In this document: one piece after another, positions 10,924 to 24,900 of the stretch
Position numbering within the stretch: position 1 is the first letter of the stretch
Layout of the letters: the number at the start of each line of letters is the position of its first letter
Assembly (NCBI GenBank): GCA_037367405.1
Contig: JAZKJV010004145.1
Location: 62,001 to 126,000 of the forward strand
From: Ottelia alismoides
Taxonomy: Eukaryota; Streptophyta; Magnoliopsida; Alismatales; Hydrocharitaceae
Direction of reading: 5' to 3'
Length of the DNA: 64,000 nt
Position numbers and translations under genes: made by a program
Notes under the pieces: model-generated
Database searches by the model: none
Told to the model about the DNA's origin: nothing
Seen by the model: the letters and a program-made list of their open reading frames with translations, nothing else

Positions 10924-13900
10924 GTTTTTAGGGCATCCTGCATAATCTGCATCTGCACAAGTTATTACCTCAAGAGACGTACCTCTTCTGAATATAAGAC
11001 TAGTACTTAATGAAGTCTTAAATATCTCAAAATCATATAGACAACACCTATGCAAACCTTCTTGGGCTAATCCATGAACTGGCTCACCTTGCTCACAACA
11101 AAGGATATGTCTGTCCTGGTGATGGTAGCATATAGGAGCTTCCCACAAGCTCGTTGTATCTCCTCTTATCTACTTCATCAGTGCCATCATCATATAATCT
11201 CATACTTGGATCCTTAGGGGGTGGTAGCATGCTTGCACCCTGTCATATATGTCTCTAGTATAGGATCGGTCATAAACTTCCTTGGGGTCATCACAAGACC
11301 ACGCTAGTTTCTGACGAACTCTAATCCAAGGAAGTATCGAAGATTGCCAAGTTCCTTTGTCACAAACTGCTGACTTAGGAACTCCTTGGCAGCCTGAATA
11401 TCCTGCTCATCATCACTTGTGGCAATAATATCATCAACATAGACTAGAATAACAACAATACCTCTTTGTATCCTCCGAACAAAAAGTGAATCATCCGCAG
11501 TGGACCGCGCAAACCCTTGGTGCTCTATCAACTCTGAAAGCTTCTAGTACCAAGCTCTCAGACTCTGCTTCAGGCCGTACATCATCTTGTGGAGCCTACA
11601 CACCTTTTGAGACTCCCCCTTAGCAGCAAGCCCTGGTGGCTACTGCATATATACCTCCTCTTGTAGATCTCTATAGAAACACATTCTTCACATCAAGTTG
11701 GTAAAGAGGCCAGTCCCGTGAAACAACTGATAGAAGAATACACAATGTCGAATGTCTGGCCACTGGTGAGATTGTATCATGATAGTCCTCCCCATAAGTC
11801 TTGGTGAACCCACGTGCTACAAGCCTCGTCTTGTAGCGATCCACACTGCCGTCTGCCCGTTGCTTTACCGTAAAGATCCATTTGTACCCCATAATAGAGG
11901 CACCTGGAGGAGCAGAAACAACACCCCAAGTATCATGAGACTGCAAAGCAACCATCTCCTCCTCCATAGCAAGTCACCAACTACTATCTTGTATGGTCTC
12001 TTGGTATGTTCGCAGGATAGTAACAACAGAGAGTCCCACAACAAACCTCATGTACTCCTCGGAAAGATGGTCGAAGGAAACATATGCAATTATAGGATAA
12101 GAGGCACAATTATGATGTGGCTTCCTCAGGGTAATAGGAACATCCAGGTCGTCAACCTCTCTGTTCTCTGGTATCAGCTCCTCCTGTACAGTATCCAGTG
12201 GAAAAAGCATATCACCAGTGCCATCAATAGAAACAGTGTGTTCATAACATATCTAAGGCGTGCTGGATGACGGGGAGACGCATAAGCAGAGGGGAGAATA
12301 GAGGTCCCACGAATGTAAATCCATGGCAGGAACTGTGTCAGGGTAGATGGAGGTGGAGGTGGTAGAGGCGGTGGAGGTGGAGATGGATGATACTCAACAT
12401 GGGGTGTAGTTGGTGGAGATAACGGAGGTGGTGGAACAAAAACATCTTCGCCAGAGTTAGCGTTAGACAACATGTCACATGTACATAATAGGCTAAAAAA
12501 TGTGATATCAACACTCACGTAGTACTTTGTCCCTACTAGATCAAACCATCTTTACCCTTTTTGAGTACGAGAATAGCCAACGAACACACATTTGACAACT
12601 CACATTTGACAGCTCTCGGAGAGAGCTTGTTACTACTAGGAGTAAAATTATGGACAAATGCCACAGACCTAAAGACCCTGGGAGTAAGGGAGAATAGGTG
12701 TTTCTCGGGAAATGCAATCAAGAAAGGAACCTTTTCTCCAAGAACAATGGAAGGCATGTGGTTCACTCAATAACAAGTAGTGAGAACTGCATCTCCCATA
12801 ACGAATAAAGAGCTCGACTCTAAATCAAAATATTCTTTTGACATCCAGAGGATGATTGTGTTTGCGTTCAGCAACATCATTTTGATGCGAAGTGTAAGCA
12901 CAAGAAGTCTGATGAACAAGACCAAGAGATCTAAGAAAGTCAGATAGCTATAAAAGTCAAAAACTCCAAGACATTGTCAGTTTCGAATAAACTTCACATT
13001 TGCAGAAAAAATGTTCTTAATTTTAATAAGAAATGATTTAATGATAGGACCCGCTTCAAACTTGTTCTTTAATAAGAAAATCCGAGATAATCAAGAAAAA
13101 TCATCCACAACAACCATATAGAATCGATGTCCCTGATGATCAGTTCAAACGACTGACTACTGTGACAACTCTGACGACTCGGAAATGAAGAAGGATGGTA
13201 CTTCCCAAGCTGACGTGCTTCACATTCCAAGGTAGTACGAGTAGAGATCTAAGGGAGAATATGACATATCTTCTGCAGAGGAAGGTGACTGAAGCGAAGA
13301 TGCCACATGAAAGGAGAAACAAAGCCAGAAGGATTGGTAGCATCACCATCACACGGAGGTTGAACCAGTCTGTAAAGTCCTCTTTGCTCACGGCCACATC
13401 AAATCACCTTGCCCGTGAGTATGTCCTGAAACACAAGAGAAGATGGGTCAAATATGTCATGTCAAGTAAATCTTTTGTAATCTGACTAATAGATAAAAGA
13501 TTCATGTAAAATACTGGAGCATGTAAGACATTCTGCCGGCGCATCAAGGGGGCTAGGACAATCTCCCCCTCACATCAATGGGTAGATGAACCCCATTAGC
13601 AATCACCACCGATCTACCAAAGGGGATAGATCTGTAAGACATAAACTGAGCTCGATCTCCACGCATATGATGAGTATCTCCAGAGTCCATGATCCAATCA
13701 GTCAAATCCGAACTGCTACAACTAGTAAGTGCATAAGCAATACCCGAAGAACTCGTAGAAGCTTTGGTAACAATTGTGACATATGAAGATCCTGCTGCTA
13801 GTGTGGGCGGTGTAGTCATCATTTCTCTCAATCTAAAGACAATATCGTTAAGCCTCACATCATGAGGACTCGGAGTAATCTCTGTCTGCTTAGTTACACA

Positions 13901-14759
13901 GGCATACACAATATATCCATGCTTCAGATAGCATGTCTCTTCTGAATGTCATTGATGGTGACAATTTAAGCATGTACCACGCTGAGGTCTTCCTCGACCA
14001 TGGGATCCACGCCTGCGAAACTGTGAATTACCCCCTCTGCCACGAGAAGTTGTCATTGTAGAGGGAGTTTGGGTTTGGTAGTAGATGAAGTAGTGATCCT
14101 GCTCAACCTCTTGTAGATCTCTATCTGTGGTATCATCTCTCCTGTAAGCAGTTGAGTACGTGCTGCATCGTACTCAGAGTCAAGAGATGATATAAAGACT
14201 CCGATCATAGTGGCATTCCGGAATGCTTGCTGCTGCTCAGTGCTGATAGTAATGGGTATAAAGATATGGAAATGCTCAAACGTGCCTCGAAGATGCGAGA
14301 AGTGTGCATGAAGAGGCCAACCTTTTTGCTTGGTCGAAAAGATATCATACTGCAACTGTAGTATCTTGCTCTCGTTTTTGGCTTGTCCATATGAGGCTGC
14401 TAAGATGTCCCATATAACTTTGGTTGTGGGTTAATTGATTATGTCATTGGCAATCTCCGTGGTGAGCATCCCGGAGAGCCAAATCCGTGCATAGGCATCA
14501 TCTTGCTTCCAAAAAGCATTAGCCCCAGGCTTGTCTCTCGGTTCGGAATTTGTCAAAATGTGCTCCTTGTTATGGCACTGCATAAGGGTGAGAAACTGCA
14601 TGGACCACAACGCATAGTTGGTCCCATCCATCTTTACGATGGGAGTTGGGCCCTTGAAGGTACCAGACGAGGAAAAACATCACCCTTGTTTTCTGACACG
14701 ATAAAAGGAATACTGACAATCTGGAACAAAATGAGTAGACTGCCCTGAGCGAGTCTACA

Positions 14760-15190
14760 CAATCACGTGGAGTGGTTGTACGTGTAGACTCATACAACCA
14801 TCCTCTTCAATCCGTGTTGAGGTCTAGGGCTGAAAGCTGTGATTTATATGTCCGAAATCACGAAATCCGAGTAAAATCAGACCGTATATGTCTGCAGAAA
14901 TAGCCAAACTGCAGCCGACAGGATGTGAGATGGTCCACAAGGCGGTGGCAAGCGGTAGGGCTGCAAGGAAAGGAGGAGCCGACGGCACGGGTGGCCTGCT
15001 CGACTGGATGGAACGGCCTGCAGGGGCGGTCGACGGATCGCTGCGGGGAGGGAGAAGGCCCACAGAGGCTGTTCGGCGGCTCGCTGCGAGAAGACCCGCG
15101 GGGAGGAGGAATGCCACAGGAATGGGGGTTGCCGGGGGGGGGGGTTAGGGTTTTTTTAGTGGGATATGGGAACCCCGGTCTAGGACCATT
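14760..15190 (-). other. GC-rich 5' leader of copia element 2
   Basis: Leader between gag and the damaged primer-binding site (plus GCTCCGATAC at 15191-15200, one base short of the family form). It carries the telobox-like AACCC(TAA) motif next to a run of C on the element strand (about 15135-15150). Confidence 0.65.
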
Positions 15191-15201
15191 GCTCCGATAC
15201 A

Positions 15202-15332
15202 TGTTGAAGAAAATAGAATGACTTGAGATTATTGAGACCCTAGAGTTTCTCTCATATAGGAGAAAAGCTCTGAGTAAATTACAAGAGAGTTATATGAAAG
15301 AAAGAGAAATATGAAATACATATAAAGAGACA
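15202..15332 (-). repeat. 5' LTR of copia element 2 (131 bp, deleted near its outer end)
   Basis: It begins TGTTGAAGAAAATAG and aligns with 10104-10247 up to ATATAAAGAGA. The partner continues for 14 more bases before CA, and these are missing here. Confidence 0.8.
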
Positions 15333-15868
15333 TTGGAGCGAAAACCTTAGCATGTTCCCCTGTTTTGACCTAAAGAAAATCAAGCTGGGACTCCTGACTT
15401 ATTTTTCTGTCGCAAGTTATGGGCTAAATTAGTTTCTGGTTTTTTCATTACCATGATAGCATTCTATCTATATGAGAAGGTGTGTATTGATCACCTACAT
15501 TTTTTGAGCATGAAGCAGGGAAAAAGTATATCATCTATGAATGTATCACTCTTCTACATTGAATTCTGAGTTATTTTGCTTCTTCGTGTCTTATTATAAT
15601 TGAAGGCTGTCTTCTTTATATTTAAACTATAAACAAGGGAATAAGCTTGGGTCGACAATATTCAAACCCAAAATGCTGTGAAATGGTGGGATGCTGCTCT
15701 GCCTTGAGGCAGGGGCATCGTTCTCCTTAAGTTATGGTACATCACTTTAGTGGCTTTAGGATTAATACAAGGTGTAGGAAATATTTATTGCGATATAAGT
15801 TGGAAATATCATTATCAGTACTATCTTTTCTCATTTTTTTGTCAGAATATAACTGCTTCCCCTTATAG
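15333..15868 (+). other. intron sequence upstream of the first visible PHAF1 exon
   Basis: AT-rich unique sequence ending in a pyrimidine-rich stretch and the acceptor CTTATAG. I see no exon and no transposon in it. An in-frame TAG directly before the exon confirms that coding does not extend left. Confidence 0.6.
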
Positions 15869-15982
15869 GTTGATCAGATGGTCATTCACTCTGCTTCAGA
15901 TCCCCGCCCCAGAACAACATTATGTGGTGACTACTTCTACAACTATTTCTCTCGTGGAATGGACATACTATTTGATGGACAG
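15869..15982 (+). CDS. PHAF1: PHAF1-family exon (first visible)
   Basis: 38 codons, phase 0 at both ends, from VDQMVIHSASDPRPR to MDILFDGQ. Acceptor CTTATAG, donor CAG|GTACAC. Confidence 0.9.
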
Positions 15983-18900
15983 GTACACATTCTTTCCCTC
16001 AAAATAATTTTCTGAAAATCCATTTTTGTTATATTTTTTTCATTAATTTTAGAGGGTTTGTTTTTTTTCAAGGTTTGCTAATTGGCGTTTCATGTATTTA
16101 ATTCACAGACTCATAAAATCAAGAAGTTTGTGCTGCATACCAATTTCCCTGGTCATGCTGATTTCAATTCATACATAAAATGCAACTTTGTCATCTGTGA
16201 TCCTGATGGTGTGTCTTGCTTAAGGCATAAACATTGGCATTAAAGGAAGAATATATGTATTTTATCTTTAAAGTTTTGTATAGGTGAAGGACTGAAGCAG
16301 GGAGGCGTTGCTTCTAAGCGTTGCATTACTCCCAATACCAAGTGGGATCAGGTGAAGGTAAATTATTTTTAGCCGTTTATTTTTAATGTTCCTCACACTC
16401 GAAGAGGTTGTTAAGAACCATGCCCACTGGTAACTGTACAAATTGATCAGTCATTTATTCACATAGATGGTCAATATTGGGTTTTCAAAACTTGAACATC
16501 TGGCTTTTCCAAAATTTTAGAACTTAGATATTTAAATAATATATGACTATATACCGTGTAATAAGAGTGAATAACTTTTCCCTTGCATATTCTAGGCTTC
16601 CGGTCTTTGAATAAAAGTTAAAATTCTAGCACAATTATTGCATGATAGCATAATAATTACGTTGCTAAACTATTGGGAAAAGATAGAAGAAATGTTTATT
16701 CATGGGAACCCTTGGCTCTCTTATATTGAGGAGAGACCTATAGGTAAATTACAAAAGGACATACATAAATAAAATAAAGAAAACGGTATAAAAAACAAAG
16801 ATATAATTCTACACTCCCCCTCAAGATGGAGCATAGATGTCTATCATGCTCAGCATGGAAGAACACTTCTGAAACGGTCCTCTGAGCAAAGCCTTGGTAA
16901 AAATATCTGTCGTTTGCTATCCTGAACCGACATGAGAGTTAGAAATCAAGATCTTCTTAAGCATATCTCTAGTATAATGGCCGTCTACCTTAATATGCTT
17001 CATTCTTTCATGGAATGCAGGATTTTTGCAATAAATATGACAACTTGATTGTCGCATTGTGACTACATGAGTAGAGGTACATATAGATGCAAATCTGCTA
17101 GTACTACTCGAACCTACATAATTTCTGTACTTGCATGTGCCATAGCTCTATATTCAAATTCAACACTTGACCTAGCGATAACTGTTTATTTCTTGCTTTT
17201 ACAAGAAATAAGAGAACTGCCAACAAACACCGCGAAGCTCGAAGTAGACTTTCTATCCTTAGAACATCCTGCATAGTCAACATCAACACATGCAGAAATC
17301 GAAAGGTTTGCTCCTTTCTTGAATATTACTCCTGCACCTGGAGAAGATTTTAGATACCTCAATATCGCATATATATATCATCCATGTATACCTGTTGGGG
17401 TTGCTCCATAAATTGACTCACATGACTTGCTACAAATGAGATATCGGGTCTAAGGACAATAACATAGAAAAACTTTCCCACCAACTCTCTATATCTCCTC
17501 CTGTCAACCTCATTTGTATCATCATCATCATACAATCTCATGCTAGGATCTATAAGAGTAGTAGAGGGTCGACACCCAATCATGCCTGTCTCAGCAAGCA
17601 TGTCTGTAACATATCACAAGATCCCGCGTATTCCTAGTAAAATATAACCTTAAGAAATATCTTAGGGTGCCAAGATCCTTTGGTAACAAACTGACAACCA
17701 AGAAATTCTTTTGCCTTCTTTATCCACTGCACATCGTCTCCTACCATGATAGTAACAATACCTATGGTGTTTTCTGCACAAATAATGAATGATCTGCATT
17801 TGACCTCTTAAACCTCTATCTTTCAATCCAATCCGAGAGCTTCTGAAACCATGTCCTTGAACTCTGCTTGAGACTATATATTGCTTTATGAAGTCTACAA
17901 ACCTGCTGACACTCCTCCTCAGCAGCAAACCCTTGAGGTTGCTGTATGTAGGCTTTTTCATGGAGATCTCCATAGAAAAGTGCATTTTTAACATCTAGTT
18001 GATATAAGGGCCAATCACATACCACATCAACTGAAAGGACACAAAGAGTGGAGTAGCGAGCAACATGAGAGAACATGTCCATGTAGTTTACGCCATAAAT
18101 CTGTGTAAATCCTCGTGCCACCGATCTTGCCTTGTAGCAATCAAGACTCCCTCTACATGATGTTTAACAGAAACCACCCATTTGTAATTGACAACGGATG
18201 CACCGTTAGGAGTAGGTACCAAGCTCCAACGACTATCCTTCAAGGCCTCCTGATAAGTCCGTGGAATTTTCATGGCAGATAGGGAAACAACAAATCGCTG
18301 GAATTCCCCTGTGAGTCGATGAAGGGAGACGTGTGAAGCAAGATGATATGAAGTGCAGGTACGCTTTTGCTTTCGAGCTGCAATGGGTATATCCAGGTCA
18401 CTGGGAATAACTGTGGACCAATCTCCTGCAATGGTTCTTGCACAGATACATCTCCAGACCCATCGTTAGAAACATTGTAATCAGAACAAACTTGAGGCAT
18501 GCTGGATGACGAGCTATGACCATGAGTAGAAGCAGGCTGACATGTATAGAATTTTGACAATGATAGAACAATATTCACGCACGACTGTGTAAGAGGAGGT
18601 GTAAGAGATGGTGGCGGAACACTGGCACATGTAGTGGTGGTCGCGGACTGCTAGGAGGAGGTGGCTGTTGGACATGCGAGCCCAAGACGAGCCATTATGC
18701 AATAAATGTTACTGCGAATATCATTCCCTGATCTGAAATGAAGAATGATTAATTTGCATAATAGGTCCTTTATTACATTTAGGGTTATGTACCATGTCCA
18801 TCATGATGATCATGCAACTGTTGATTCAATTATTGAATCATAGAGGCTGGTGCTTGGATGAATATCTAAAGAGTTAGATTGAGGACTCATCAAGCACCGT

Positions 18901-21900
18901 TAAATGATTGTTAAGAGAGGATCTCCAGCCTGAGAAGGAGATGGCAATCCTTTCTCTAAAGGCTGATATCTAGCTGATCTCTTGATGCAAGTCCTCTGTA
19001 TAGGAATAGAGATTCGAAGGTGTTAGATAAGTTAGGTCAAAGAGTTGACTTAACAAGATTGAGATAACCAAAGTCCTATGTCGTATGTTGTCACGATATA
19101 GGCATGCATCCTCTAACCAGAGACAGATGTGTTACTATATGTCTAAGTATGTACATTTGGCAGACCAATAGGTTGATGACCTAATCAAGGTCTATACACC
19201 GACGCGCTGGTGTGAATGTAAGGGCATATGAATAATACGATCTCTCAAGGGGATCATACAGGTTCACTCGTGAACCGGAAGACATGAGCTCACTCATGAG
19301 ATATTGGGAAGAATCAAATTCCGTGCACGGTCGTCTCGCTTTGGAAGCTTGACTGAATTTGTTTGTTTGATATATACTTTTAAAAAGTATATGATCAAGA
19401 CCTAGGTATGATATATGCTTCTGGAAAGTATATGATCGATACCGACTCCCCATGATCGAATGAGTATTATACTGATAAAACCCTGAAGTAGATAGTCTAA
19501 AATAGATCTTGTACTTTGGGTTTAATCATAGGTCTTCCAGTATGCAGGATGTACATGTATTGGGAAGACCTAAAGGTGATGTGATCATAAACTATTGTCT
19601 TACCATGACGCTTCCATTCTTAGGGAGTGATTAAACAAGTCCGGATTTTAGTGACTCCTCTCAGTAGAGAAGTAATTTGATCTTGGTCCAAATGTTGGAC
19701 ATTGATCTGAATGTAATTCAGATGCAATGAGAAGATTAGATTTGCGGTCTTGATTTAATCAAGCATCTACGGGAGGCTCGAAATCTGGATTTGAGATGTG
19801 ATCTCAATATTCAAGTTACTATACGTGGTACAATACTATCACCCTGTCCGTATCTCCAAGCATCTGCAGAGAAAGCGCATTATTCTTGAAAGAGTTCAAG
19901 AATAATTCCAAAGTTGAATTACGTCTAAGCAATGAGAAATGGATAATTAAATGTGATTTAATTATCACGAATAATGTGAATTTGATTCACATTATCTGAA
20001 TGCATGAGAATGATTATCCAATGTATTTAAATGAGATTTAATTATTGTGGATATGGATAATGTGGATAGTACTATCCAATTATCCAATTATCCAGGTATA
20101 TTGTAAATGAGATTTCTAATATATCAGAAAGAGACTTTTATAATTTATATTGGTTGATTAATTGTTAACGTGGATTGGATTCACATTAAAAAGGATTAAT
20201 TGAAAATATAATTACATTTTTGTTTTGGGTTGAGAATGAGATTCACATAATTTCAATGGCATAGTTGATATTTTCCATAATATAATTTGGAATCATTTTT
20301 TTGTGAAAATATCGTCGACAAGCGATGATGATATATATCACGAGATAATGAGATCTGATGATAATTAGAAGAGATGGACCAAGTCCACCAAAGAGAAGTG
20401 GACGGCTAAAACACTCCATGAGGAGAAGAGTAACCGTCCCCTCTTTTTTATGGGATTGGTTTATTCTCTTCATTATCTTTTCTCTTATCAAAGATGATTT
20501 AATTTGAAATTAATTTTGTTGATTTATCAATGAAAATTAATTTAAATTAAATAATTAGTTGTGTTTTTATAACATCTTAGCCATTGAAAGAAACACAAAT
20601 CAATCTAATCGTTGATTGTGTGTTGTCCATTGATTGGGATCCATGGACTCCCAAAGCACTATATAAGAAGAGGTAATCCTTGCTCTTAAAGATATATGAC
20701 ATCACACGAACTCTTTCTCTCTCTCTCTCTCCTTTTATTCTCACGCATACTCTCTCTTATCTTGAGTGGCCGTCCACTTTAATAGATAGAAGATCGTCTT
20801 CGTCGTCGCCTTGCCTTTGTGTTATGCTTCGACGACTATTGGCTCTCCGTCTTCTTTTGTGCGTGGCGCTCGTGAGGAAGGTGTTCAATCTCGTGTGACG
20901 AGATCAGGAGATCCATTGCTTGGGACATCAACTTGGATTGCGAGAAACACGCGAGTCATCTTTACGCTCGTAAGTGTCTTCTCCGACGGATCGGACTTGA
21001 GACAAGAGGTCTCTTTCTTTGGAGGTTAGATCGCAACCACGCTCCAAGAGGTATTACTATATCCTTGTTGTGGTTAGATGAAACGATTCGAGAAATATTC
21101 TTCATCATGTGGTTTCATCCCTTCGAATTTTTTTTGAAATTTTGTTGCATCGAGCATTTAGTGCGACTAGTCGCTCATGATCGTATATCATACGATCATC
21201 ACGCTTCCGTGATGTGCTTTACGATTTCTCCATATCTTTCAAGTGGTATCAGATCCAGGTTGGAGGTTTTGGATTGAATCCATAAACCGAAGAATATTTA
21301 GGCTCATTAGGGTTCGTGAAGTAGACCAGGGTTAGTACAGTGTGTCTATCACACAAAAGACCAGGGTTCAAATCCCACTCTTGCAGTGGTTGCGTTAGGT
21401 AGTTGACGGCCAGCGTAAAAAATAGTCGAATCTTACAACATGGATTTGAGCAAGAATCCATGTAGCCGATCCTACTTATAGTGGGAGAAGGCTTAGTACA
21501 TAGTTAGGGTTCGTGAAGATTTTAGCATTTTAATTTTTGCAGCCCTGTTTTGTGATAAATTTCTGACTTGTTTAAAATGTTTAAACACGAAAATATCACT
21601 TGGATAATGTTTCCTATTAATTAAGGAAACCGTGGGATTTGAGTTTGCATGATTTAGAATCCAATAACTCAAGATATGATCTTTTTAATAACCATATGTC
21701 CACTATTTCGGGGATGGCAAATAATGATATAATTAAGGAGTTAATTACGGTTTTAAAACGCTTGAAATACGTCAATTGGGTTCTGTTCTAAATCATATTA
21801 TCAAACTCTGAAAATTGATTTTTCTTAATTTGGATTTAAAATAAATGAGATATGTTAATTTTAGTGAGTAGGAGTCACTGCTGAAAATTACATACTCAAC

Positions 21901-24900
21901 CATGAACCTTGTAATTGTCATTTAAGAATCTTATGAAATTAATGGTTAATTTCCTGGAATAATTATGAATAATATTTGGGAAATATTAGAGTAATAATTG
22001 TTTCCTTAAACGACATTCCTCAACCAATGAGTGATTAGATTAGATCTAGATCACCAATTGGTTACTTGATACACCTTCATCAAACTTGTTACTTGAATAG
22101 GATTGGGAATTTGTTTAGCAAATTTCCTCATAATCAAAATGGTTTTGATTATTACTATATGGTATAATTTCGATTGTAAAACCGATGATCATCTCAAGTA
22201 CAAAGTGATTGGCTCAACATTATTTTTTCCCGAGGCGGATATGGTGTCTAGTCGGGGAACGTTGGGGTAGCAGGTTGCACTGTGTACGGTCCATCCCACT
22301 CCCGTCGGTACTAGCCATGACAACGGGTAGGGAACGGATGATGCTTGAGAGATCATAATGTATTTTCAATTATTAAAATTCGAATAATACGTACTTTGAG
22401 ATAATACCATTCTTTCAAGTAACAATCGAGTTTGATGATTAAATTGGATTGATAATTGATTTAATGCGATTAAATCAATTATATCAAATTTAATACACTC
22501 TATTATGATAGATGTGTATTTCCCTTGGAAGAATTAATTATATGAATGTGATTCATGATAATTAATTAAATTTGAATATGAGGCGGAGGATCACATAAGT
22601 GACATCCATGTTCTCCCGTCAAGGCGAAGGGTTCCGTCGCCAGAGATTGTATGTAGGTGACGCCTGTCCGAAGTGACGGCTCCTGTATGCAAGCACATCT
22701 AGATCAGGTTCTTTGCTTCTCGAAAGAGTAAGACCGTATACGTAGTGACCCCAATATCGGGTCCTCATATTATTGGGGCGATATTGGATTACGTATAGAG
22801 AGTTCTAATCCTGTTGACGGTTGGTTCAATTAACAACGGGCAACATCACCTTAGGGGTGGTGGGCTCGGATGTTAAAGACCGAATTGGGAAATGCAAGTT
22901 GGACTTGCAAGGCGGAATGTATTCCCGCTTCTTTTTATCGGAGTCACATGTTCTCATGTTATTAGGATGTGACAAAGATAAGGAAGGAGATCCCGGATCT
23001 TGCTTGAGATATAATGGTAAGTATATCTCTTACATTGAAAGTGATTAAGGGAATGAACTTTCAATGTTGAGAAGGCAAGACAACTTTGATATACAAATTC
23101 TTAAATCAAAGTAAAATATGTATATAAAATATATATTTATATAAATTTATGTAAATTTCTTGTTTCAGATCATCCTTCTTTAAACCCACTGAATTTTATA
23201 CTCAATAATAACCAGTAAGTATCATGGATTGAATCCATGATCAAGATATTGTACTTGCAGTTGGACACATAATGTATGTGGTTGTAATGTGCAAGTTTCC
23301 TCATAATAATGAGGAATGACAATTAAATAGACAATAGGACTACAACCCTAGGATTTGTGTTTCTTTATTGTCTTGATCTCATCGAATGTACTTTGGAAGT
23401 GATGTGTCGATGATGATCGCAATTGTCAAATAGTTTTTATAAAATCTAAGAAGATGTTCTGGCATGCATGTGCTCTCGACATTTAATCATGAATGACATA
23501 GTTCATTACATTATGCAGAATGGTGACTCTATAAGAGAGGATGCACTCAAAATGTTTGAGTACCTACCTGAACCAATGATTTTAAGAGTTACGATGTATG
23601 TAGATACGATGAGTGTCATCATTCTAGTACCTATACTCTAGTCATTCATGAAGCTTCATAATATTCACATTGTATGAATTGAATCAAGCATGCATAAATG
23701 TTGAAATACTCTTATATTAAAAATTTTAAATTCAACATAAGAGATCCTTTGTCTCAAGCAATTGTTTTTTTATAGATGAAAGGAATGCAATGGAAGCATG
23801 TGTTGGACCCAAGTTAGAAGGAAAGTCAAAGAGTTGACTGTACTTCTATGGTTTTCATACATATGACATCTAAAGAGTTCGATGAATGCCAATACTGCAA
23901 TAAGTCGATGTACTGATAGTATGACTATATAGACTATCTTGGATACTTAGAGAAGGACCCAGATAGTACATCGAAATAATATACATCTACAGACTACACC
24001 TGATCATTGAAATTGACTTGCTTATTTGATAAGATTAATAGTCTAATAATTGTATCTCATTCTTCTAGTGACATTTGCAATTCGTTGCATATGTATTAGA
24101 AGACTAGAAAATTTGATCTTAAGGTTTAATGGTCATCCACATGGATATTGATGCAATTGTTGCAATAATCTCTATTGGATTGATAGAATTCTCAATTTCA
24201 GTGGGAGAGCACTTAGTCTTAGAGAATGCCTCTATGACCTGGATATTAGAATACACTCATAGTTTATTTCTAAGTGTTAGAAATAAACATGAATTATGGA
24301 ATAGGCCTATCATAAAGAGTTATAATGGATATATTTCAGATAGTAATTTGACATTTGGAGGACTCTACTAAATTAGAAAATTAATGAATGGTTCATTAAG
24401 ATTTCTAATACTGAAAGTTAAACCTTATTAGATCAATAGGATGATGAAGATCATTTGATAATGATCTGGAATCAAGCCTTGGATATGTGTCTGTTGACAA
24501 GATCAATGGACTAGTAAGAGATGAAACTTTAGAATGTCTAAAATTTCAAAACTTACGTACTTCCAAAGTAAAATGTCCAATACACCATTCTCTGGGAATG
24601 GTTTTAGATTCCAAGGTGTTCAATATCCTATATATATGGATGTATGTGGATTATGTATATCAAAATAAACATTAATGATATATGATATCAACTGATAATT
24701 ATTTGTGTATGAGATTTCTTCACTTCACCTTAGAAAACTTTGAATTGTTCAAAGATTTTATAATTTTGGTTTAGAGCCAAAGTTTGAAGGAAGATTAAAT
24801 GAATTTAATCTAACCAAGGTAGCAAGTACCTATGAGATGAATTCATGGAATACCTTATGGAGAAAGGAATACCATTTCTATCTCGTTTCTCCAGATAAAC

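Larger units (their letters stand above)
10296..14700 (-). pseudogene. copia gag-pol remnant of element 2
   Basis: Pieces in several frames. RNase H end with CDNQAALF and HMEVDCHYTRD lies at 10296-10502. Reverse transcriptase with YVDD lies at 11304-11531, and KTRLVARGFTKTYG to QLDVKNVFL at 11671-11967, so the motif A aspartate is kept. The integrase C-terminus and proline-rich linker follow (12174-12766), then protease with MDSGDTHH (13670-13700) and gag with MDGTNYALWSMQF (about 14590-14631). Many stops and frameshifts occur. The zinc knuckle near 13940-13980 is damaged. Confidence 0.85.
10104..15332 (-). mobile_element. Ty1/copia retrotransposon, element 2 (degenerate, both LTRs)
   Basis: Minus-strand copia with a 144-bp left LTR and a 131-bp right LTR, the latter lacking 14 bp near its outer end. 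The internal order is gag, protease, integrase, reverse transcriptase, RNase H, read right to left. A 228-bp hAT MITE sits in the RNase H region. No target-site duplication is visible, which fits the damaged LTR ends (the left LTR starts CG instead of TG). It lies antisense to the PHAF1-family gene, about 0.5 kb upstream of the first visible exon. Confidence 0.9.

Noticed and set aside
21322..21400. A tRNA gene suggested by a perfect B box
   Set aside because: No cloverleaf with an acceptor stem can be formed; the 182-bp unit with 15-bp TSD is a SINE.
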